From: Gracilibacteraceae bacterium
Lineage (GTDB): Bacteria; Bacillota; Desulfitobacteriia; Desulfitobacteriales; Syntrophobotulaceae
Direction: 5' to 3'
DNA: 11,445 bases
Assembly: GCA_031263945.1 (NCBI GenBank)
Contig: JAISEW010000117.1
Location: forward strand, 1 to 11,445
Shown here piece after piece: positions 6,648 through 11,445 of this stretch. The notes under the pieces are model-generated. The model was not told the origin of the DNA. It saw only the letters and a list, made by a program, of their open reading frames with translations, and made no database searches. Positions within the stretch are counted from its first letter, which is position 1; each line of letters opens with the position of its first letter. The position numbers were made by a program, and so were the translations under genes.

Positions 6648-7379
6648 TCAAAGCACATGCGTCACGCGGCGCAGGAACAGTTTTGTCCGCTCCCGCTCCG
6701 GCTGGGCAAAAAACTCGTGCGGCGTGTTTTCCTCAATAACGGCGCCCTCGTCCATAAAAAGAACGCGGGAGGCCACTTCGCGGGCGAAAGCCATCTCGTG
6801 GGTCACGACCATCATCGTCATTCCTTCTTCGGCCAGATCGCGCATGACGCGCAGCACCTCGCCCACCATTTCCGGGTCGAGCGCGGAAGTAGGCTCGTCA
6901 AAAAGCATGATCTCCGGTTCCATCGCCAAAGCCCGCACGATGGCGATCCGCTGTTTCTGCCCGCCCGACAGCTGCCCGGGAAACGAGGCGGCTTTGTCTT
7001 CCAGATTCACTTTGCGCAGCAGGGCGCAGGCGGCTTTTTCCGCGGCGGCTCTCGTCTTTTTCTTCAGGCGCACGGGCGCGAGGACGATATTATCCATTAC
7101 GCTCAGATGCGGAAAAAGATTGAATTGCTGAAAAACCATGCCCATCTTCTGCCGGATACGGTCAACGTCAGCGCCGGCGGCGGTGATTTCCTCGCCGTCC
7201 ACAAAGATCTGACCGGCGCTTGGCCGCTCCAGCAGATTGAGACAGCGGAGCAGCGTGCTTTTGCCGGAGCCGGACGGCCCGATGACGACGATCTTTTCCC
7301 CCGCCCCGATCGCCAAATCGACGCCTTTCAGGACTTCGAGCCGGCCAAAGGATTTGCGCAGCCCATGTACTTTTATCAT
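6648..7379 (-). CDS. Amino-acid ABC transporter ATP-binding protein (GlnQ/HisP-like)
   Basis: A 243-residue ATPase with every ABC motif: Walker A GPSGSGKST (34-42), Q-loop VFQQFNLFPH (82-91), signature LSGGQKQR (137-144), Walker B IMLFDEPTSALD (157-168) and the switch histidine THE (H194). The Q-loop wording and the short length are typical of the polar amino-acid importer class (GlnQ, HisP, ArtP). The ATG at 7379 fits the family N-terminus; a 71-codon in-frame extension runs through the promoter and into pnkp and is rejected. It is the first gene after the 7420-7448 promoter, with a leader of about 35 bases, and precedes the binding-protein gene by 43 bp. The permease normally found between or beside these two genes is absent, so the ATPase must pair with a membrane subunit encoded elsewhere if the system is active. 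Confidence 0.93.
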   Translation of the reverse strand: MIKVHGLRKSFGRLEVLKGVDLAIGAGEKIVVIGPSGSGKSTLLRCLNLLERPSAGQIFVDGEEITAAGADVDRIRQKMGMVFQQFNLFPHLSVMDNIVLAPVRLKKKTRAAAEKAACALLRKVNLEDKAASFPGQLSGGQKQRIAIVRALAMEPEIMLFDEPTSALDPEMVGEVLRVMRDLAEEGMTMMVVTHEMAFAREVASRVLFMDEGAVIEENTPHEFFAQPERERTKLFLRRVTHVL

Positions 7380-7419
7380 ACTACCGTCCCGCGCGCGCTG
7401 AATACTCAGTAACGGCAAA

Positions 7420-7448
7420 ATTGTAGCATATAAACGCCGCCGCGTCAA
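7420..7448 (-). promoter_or_regulatory. Strong sigma-70 promoter of the ABC-glyQS-rarD unit
   Basis: On the minus strand TTGACG (7448-7443, five of six consensus bases) and TACAAT (7425-7420, five of six) are separated by exactly 17 bp. Transcription should begin near 7413, about 35 bases before the ATPase ATG. The -35 box starts only about 25 bp after the pnkp stop codon, so the promoter separates the RNA-repair genes from the downstream five-gene unit. The short leader leaves no room for a T-box or other riboswitch. No terminator hairpin for pnkp is visible in the gap, so read-through from hen1-pnkp is possible. Confidence 0.8.
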
Positions 7449-7473
7449 TGAGGGGCGAAAAACGGGGCTGGGT

Positions 7474-10023
7474 CTATAATCTCGGATCGACCGGCTCGCT
7501 TTCCATGGCCAGCACGCCGAACACGCACTCATGCACGCGGTAAAGCGGCTCATGGCGCGCGAAACGCTCCAGCGACTCGACGCCGAGGGCAAACTCGTTT
7601 AACGCCAGATTGCGTTTCTTGGCCAGAGAGCGCTTTTTCAGTCTCGCCAAATTATCCGCCAGCATGTATTCGGGTCCGTAGATAATGCGCAGATACTCGC
7701 GCCCGCGGCATTTTACGGCGGGCTGCAGCAATTCGGAGCCCTTGGAAGCGATAAAATCATACGGTTTGACCACCATGCCCTCGCCGCCGGCGGCGGTCAA
7801 ATCTTCCCACCATTTCACTCCGGCCGCGACACTGTTTTCATCGAGTAAGTCGATCAACATATGATCGGTCGCCATAAATATCGGATCGGTCCCCGTGATA
7901 TATTTAGTAATTATTTCCATGTGACGGAGGTGGTTTTCGCCGCACCAGGCCCCGCCTTCCGCGGCGAGGATATGAAAAGGCGCGATCCGGTAGTCGTCCA
8001 GGCTCTTTACATCCCAGCAATAGCGGCGATAGGCCTCTGTGTACAGGTCAAGCGCCTCGGCCCGCTCGCCGCACCGTTGCAGCAGCGCGTCCAGATCCTG
8101 CTTTTGCGCGTCAGCTGAATGACCCAGCGCGGCGGCGGCTTTATTTATCGCATCCGTCGCGGACGCCAGCCCTCTCCGTCCGGCCAGCCCCACGGGCGCG
8201 TATTGTTCTTCCAGCAGTTTTTGCGCTTTGGCTGACCACGGCATGAGTTCAGTGTCCAGACAGACCCAGTCGGTATGGAGATCCCGCCAAAAGCCCGAGG
8301 CGGTCAGCGCCGCCCGGAGGCGCTCCAGCAGCGCGCTCTCCGTCACGTCGTCCTCGAAAAAACGCCGCCCGGTCCGGGTATAAATGATCCCGGCCGCGCC
8401 GCCGTCCGCCTGAAAACGGCGAATGGCGGTCTCCTCGTCCCGGCACAGCACGATCACCGCCCGCGAACCCATATGTTTTTGCTCGCATACGACCCGGCCC
8501 ACGCCGCGCGTCTTGTAATAATCAAAGGCTTCGGTCGGGTATTCCAAATAATCCGGGAGCTTGCTCGTTTCACAAGGCGACATGGTGGGCGGCAGATAAA
8601 TAAGCCAGTGAGGGTCGGCGGCGAAACGGCTCATCACCTCCAGCGCGGCGGCGGAGTTTTCCGGATCGATCTTTACGCTGCGGCGCAGGCGGGTGGCGAG
8701 GTATCTGCGCTCCAGCACGTCGGCGACGGTCAATATATCGTCGTCCGGGAGCGGTTTGCCGGGAAAAGGTTTGGCCGGCGGGTAATATTCCCGCGCCGCG
8801 CCGACCTGGACAATTTCTTTTTCCGGATAGCGGAAAGCCGTCAATTTCCCGCCGAACACGCATCCCGTGTCGATGCAGAAAGTGTTGTTGATCGCCTCCA
8901 CGTCAGGCGTCGGCGTATGACCGTAGACCACCGCCGCCTTGCCGCGGTACTCGTTTGCCCAGGGCAGGCGGACGGGCAGCCCGTATTCGTCGGTTTCACC
9001 CGTGGTGTCGCCGTACAGGCAAAACTCACGGACGCGTCCGCTGGCCCGCCCCTGATACTTCTCTTTCAGCCCCGCGTGCGCGGCGACCAGTTTGCCGCCG
9101 TCCAGCACATAATGGCTGATCAGAGAGTCCAAAAATGTTTTGACGTCCGCGATAAACTCCCCGTTTTGAGTTTCCAGCTGCGCTATGGTTTTATCCAGCC
9201 CGTGCGTCAGCTGCCCGCCGGCGCCGCGCAGTTTTCTAAGCAGCTTAACATCATGGTTGCCGGCGACGCAATAGGCGGCGCCCGATCGGGTCATATTCAT
9301 CACCAGCCGCAGCACGGCGACATTCTCCGGCCCTCTGTCGCAAAGATCGCCGAGGAATATCGCTTTGCGCCCCTCCGGCGGCACGGCGGCGCAGTCCTCC
9401 CGGTTGACCTCATACCCCAGCTTATCAAGCAAAGCGCACAATTCGTCGTAACAGCCGTGGATATCACCGATCATGTCAAACGGGCCCGTTTCGTCTTTTT
9501 TGTTGTTCCATAACGGTTTGCGGACTATTTCCACGGAATCGATCTCTTCCTCGGTTTTCAGCACATACACACAGCGGAATCCTTCTTTTGCCAAATGCTT
9601 AAGGGAGCGGCGCAATTGCTCGCTCTGCCGCGTGACGACATGCCCGCCGAAATTCCGGTCAGAGCGTTTTTCATTGCGTTCCCGGCACGTCTGCGCCGGC
9701 AGGTCCAGTACGATTGCCGCCGCCTGGCAATTCTGCTCTTTCGCGAGACGCAGGACGGAGGCGCGGGCTTCCTTTTGCACGTTAGTCGCGTCGATAACGG
9801 TCAAAAAACCCAGTTCCAGACGCTTGGCCGCGACGTAATACAGCGTTTCAAACGCCTGCGCGCTCACCTTCTGATTATTTTCGTCGTCGGAAATGAGGGC
9901 GCGGAAATAATCGGAGGATAAAACCTCCGTCTGTTTGAAATACCGCCGGGCAAAGGCGGACTTGCCGCTGCCCGACGCGCCGACCAAAGCGACCACGGCG
10001 ATTTCCGGGATCTCTATCCGCAT
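7474..10023 (-). CDS. pnkp: Polynucleotide kinase-phosphatase-ligase (bacterial Pnkp) of the RNA-repair system
   Basis: An 849-residue three-domain RNA-repair enzyme (about 870 in Clostridium thermocellum). Residues 1-170 are the 5'-OH kinase with P-loop GASGSGKS (15-22; K21, S22) and SSDYFR (36-41; D38, R41). Residues about 180-410 are a binuclear metallophosphatase that removes 2',3'-cyclic or 3' phosphates: GDIHG (186-190), GDLCDRGP (225-232), GNHD (255-258), H316, H369 and D385. Residues about 470-849 are the adenylyltransferase/ligase with the nucleotidyl lysine in EQKHMGSR (K516), motif IV EGMVVKP (748-754) and motif V PAVKCRGREY (768-777). The tail VLAMESEPVDPRL is the usual complete C-terminus. 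The ATG at 10023 lies inside the end of hen1 (10 bp overlap) and gives the family N-terminus; a 36-codon extension into hen1 is rejected. The C. thermocellum enzyme heals broken RNA ends, and its ligase needs Hen1 to seal. Confidence 0.95.
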   Translation of the reverse strand: MRIEIPEIAVVALVGASGSGKSAFARRYFKQTEVLSSDYFRALISDDENNQKVSAQAFETLYYVAAKRLELGFLTVIDATNVQKEARASVLRLAKEQNCQAAAIVLDLPAQTCRERNEKRSDRNFGGHVVTRQSEQLRRSLKHLAKEGFRCVYVLKTEEEIDSVEIVRKPLWNNKKDETGPFDMIGDIHGCYDELCALLDKLGYEVNREDCAAVPPEGRKAIFLGDLCDRGPENVAVLRLVMNMTRSGAAYCVAGNHDVKLLRKLRGAGGQLTHGLDKTIAQLETQNGEFIADVKTFLDSLISHYVLDGGKLVAAHAGLKEKYQGRASGRVREFCLYGDTTGETDEYGLPVRLPWANEYRGKAAVVYGHTPTPDVEAINNTFCIDTGCVFGGKLTAFRYPEKEIVQVGAAREYYPPAKPFPGKPLPDDDILTVADVLERRYLATRLRRSVKIDPENSAAALEVMSRFAADPHWLIYLPPTMSPCETSKLPDYLEYPTEAFDYYKTRGVGRVVCEQKHMGSRAVIVLCRDEETAIRRFQADGGAAGIIYTRTGRRFFEDDVTESALLERLRAALTASGFWRDLHTDWVCLDTELMPWSAKAQKLLEEQYAPVGLAGRRGLASATDAINKAAAALGHSADAQKQDLDALLQRCGERAEALDLYTEAYRRYCWDVKSLDDYRIAPFHILAAEGGAWCGENHLRHMEIITKYITGTDPIFMATDHMLIDLLDENSVAAGVKWWEDLTAAGGEGMVVKPYDFIASKGSELLQPAVKCRGREYLRIIYGPEYMLADNLARLKKRSLAKKRNLALNEFALGVESLERFARHEPLYRVHECVFGVLAMESEPVDPRL

Positions 10024-11414
10024 AATGTAAATACCCCCATCTGTGTCGGCGCCCCGAGTTTTTCGTCCGCGTCGCCTATATCGGAAAACCGGACCGCGTA
10101 ACCGTGCCGCGCGGCGACCGCGTCCGCCCACGCCCGGAATTCCGCCCGGGTATATTCAAACCTGTGGTCAGAGTGGCGCAGGGAGAGGGCCTTTAAATTT
10201 TCGTAATTTTCATTATATTCAAAATTAGGGGTCGTCAGCACCACCACCGGCGGTTTGGCGAACTCAAACAGCACGCGCTCAAAAGCGGCGAGACGCGCCA
10301 TATCCAAATGCTCGACGACTTCTATCACGCAGGCCGCGTCATACCCCGAAAATCTCGCGTCTTTGTAAGTAAGCGACCCCTGAAACAGGCGCACCCGTTC
10401 GCGCATGGCGTCGCCGGCGCGTTCCAGATTCAGCTTTTTCGCGGCCCGCTCAAGGGCGGCGCAGGAAACGTCAGCGCCGGCAATATGTGTGAACTGCCGT
10501 TCTTTGATGAGAAGACGCAGCAGATTGCCCTCTCCGCAGCCGATATCGATCACGCGTCTCGCGCCGTGGTTTTTCAGGGCGGCGATCACGCTGCCCAGAC
10601 GCCGCGTGTTCAAGTCCATCTTTTTGTCGGGTTTTTCTTCCGCTTCTTCCGGCTCGGCAGTCAGCGTTTCGCCGTCAGCGGCGCCCGCGTCCGCCAGACG
10701 CTCGAAGGCCATATTGACCAGAGCGCGGCGGCGGTTCAGGTATCTTCCGGTGATATACGTTTTTTCCGGGTGACCGGCCAGCCAGTCCTCGCCTATGCGC
10801 AGCAATTTTTCCACTTCATCCGCGCCCACCCAGTAATGTTTTTGCCTGTCAAACACCGGGATCAGCACATAGAGATGTTTCAGCAGATCGCGCAGGCGGA
10901 CCTGGCCGCGGATCGTCAGGTTCACATATTTGCTTTCGCCCCAGCCGGGAAAATTCTCGTCGGCCATGAAAGTTTCATAGCTGACCGCGTACCCCAGCGG
11001 CTCAAAAACACTGCGCAGTTTTTCCTGCTCGCCCCGACAGGGCAGCATGACGACGGCCGCCGTCAAATCCAGCGGGGAATCAGACAGGGCCTGACGCGAG
11101 TCCGCGCGCCCGGTCATGGCCGTGCCGAATACTTTGGCGATCGCCGTACTCATAAAAGACGACGATACATACGGACGGTCGTTGACATAATCAAACAGGC
11201 CGCCGCCTGACGCTCCCGCCTTGCCCCGGGCCAGATCGAGGGGATCTATATCCAGCAGCAGCGCCGCCGTAGTGCGCTCATCCGATACTTCCGGGTAAAA
11301 GACATAGGCTTTTCCGTGATTCAGTTCAAATATCTGCGGGCGGTGAGGGTTTTTATATAAAAGATAGCCCAGGTCAGTCGTGTTCCGCCCCGTATAGGTT
11401 ATGGTCAAAAGCAT
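10014..11414 (-). CDS. hen1: 3'-terminal RNA ribose 2'-O-methyltransferase Hen1 (RNA repair)
   Basis: A 466-residue bacterial Hen1, almost exactly the length of the C. thermocellum protein. Residues 1-240 are the bacterial-specific N-terminal region that, in characterised relatives, binds and activates the Pnkp ligase. A charged, acidic linker (about 241-266) leads to the methyltransferase (about 267-466). This has the SAM motif VIDIGCGEGN (288-297), the metal-binding EVVEHLD (365-371; E365, E368, H369) and H414 in RHSDHRFEYTR (413-423). These four catalytic positions are spaced as in characterised Hen1. The enzyme methylates the 2'-OH at the 3' end of a cleaved RNA before sealing, so the repaired site resists a second cut by a ribotoxin. 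The ATG at 11414 has AAAAGGA seven bases upstream. The stop overlaps the pnkp start by ten bases, indicating co-translation. Only 31 bases precede it in the window, without a visible promoter. Confidence 0.95.
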   Translation of the reverse strand: MLLTITYTGRNTTDLGYLLYKNPHRPQIFELNHGKAYVFYPEVSDERTTAALLLDIDPLDLARGKAGASGGGLFDYVNDRPYVSSSFMSTAIAKVFGTAMTGRADSRQALSDSPLDLTAAVVMLPCRGEQEKLRSVFEPLGYAVSYETFMADENFPGWGESKYVNLTIRGQVRLRDLLKHLYVLIPVFDRQKHYWVGADEVEKLLRIGEDWLAGHPEKTYITGRYLNRRRALVNMAFERLADAGAADGETLTAEPEEAEEKPDKKMDLNTRRLGSVIAALKNHGARRVIDIGCGEGNLLRLLIKERQFTHIAGADVSCAALERAAKKLNLERAGDAMRERVRLFQGSLTYKDARFSGYDAACVIEVVEHLDMARLAAFERVLFEFAKPPVVVLTTPNFEYNENYENLKALSLRHSDHRFEYTRAEFRAWADAVAARHGYAVRFSDIGDADEKLGAPTQMGVFTLCG

Positions 11415-11445
11415 AAGCGCGTCCTTTTCACTGCGTTCTTCCCTC

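Noticed and set aside
6177..7412. Long plus-strand open frames opposite the ABC genes (also 5801-6589)
   Set aside because: They run across two well-supported minus-strand genes and their promoter, and the peptides have no domain-like features.
7380..7592. 71-codon N-terminal extension of the ABC ATPase
   Set aside because: It would translate through the promoter and the end of pnkp; family members start with the short strand before Walker A, as at 7379.
8275..9513. Plus-strand 412-codon open frame opposite pnkp, and a 300-codon one opposite hen1 (10308-11210)
   Set aside because: Both are antisense to conserved catalytic regions; the composition is that of a shadow frame.
10024..10131. 36-codon N-terminal extension of pnkp
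   Set aside because: It lies in the hen1 coding region in another frame; known Pnkp proteins begin close to the P-loop, as with the ATG at 10023.

Overview
The window looks like a chromosomal segment of a fairly GC-rich member of the Bacillota, probably a clostridial or Negativicutes-like lineage. This rests on the two-subunit glycyl-tRNA synthetase, a ComFB protein, a BlaR1-type M56 peptidase, a RarD permease and a Hen1/Pnkp RNA-repair pair of the Clostridium thermocellum type. Taxonomy is inferred from gene content only. Almost every gene is on the minus strand, so the window reads right to left. No rRNA, tRNA, CRISPR array, insertion-sequence transposase or phage gene was seen.

Left edge to about 580: a partial comFB gene leaves the window at base 1, with its own promoter. 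It is followed by an AT-rich stretch of about 350 bp without an intact gene. That stretch holds a nested inverted-repeat element (310-414), a plus-strand promoter candidate (422-450) and a hairpin (456-478). 583-1803 (+): an M56/BlaR1-like membrane metallopeptidase that lacks its usual first transmembrane helices and ends in an unfamiliar 200-residue domain. It is the only plus-strand gene and is probably a decaying remnant.

1813-7379 (-): a compact set of five genes behind one strong sigma-70-type promoter (7420-7448). In transcription order they are a polar amino-acid ABC ATPase, its lipoprotein binding protein, glyQ, glyS and rarD. Gaps are 43, 20, -4 and 9 bp. No permease gene accompanies the ABC genes, and there is no room for a T-box leader in front of glyQ.

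7474-11414 (-): hen1 and pnkp, overlapping by 10 bp. This is a recognised RNA-repair cassette. Pnkp heals both ends of a broken RNA and seals them, while Hen1 2'-O-methylates the 3' end at the break and activates the Pnkp ligase. All catalytic residues I could check are present, so the cassette looks functional. It is the most distinctive system in the window, but it is a described one; I do not see a clearly undescribed multi-gene system here. The less explained items are the truncated M56 gene with its regulatory-looking upstream region, the repeat element, and the coupling of a permease-less ABC pair to glyQS.
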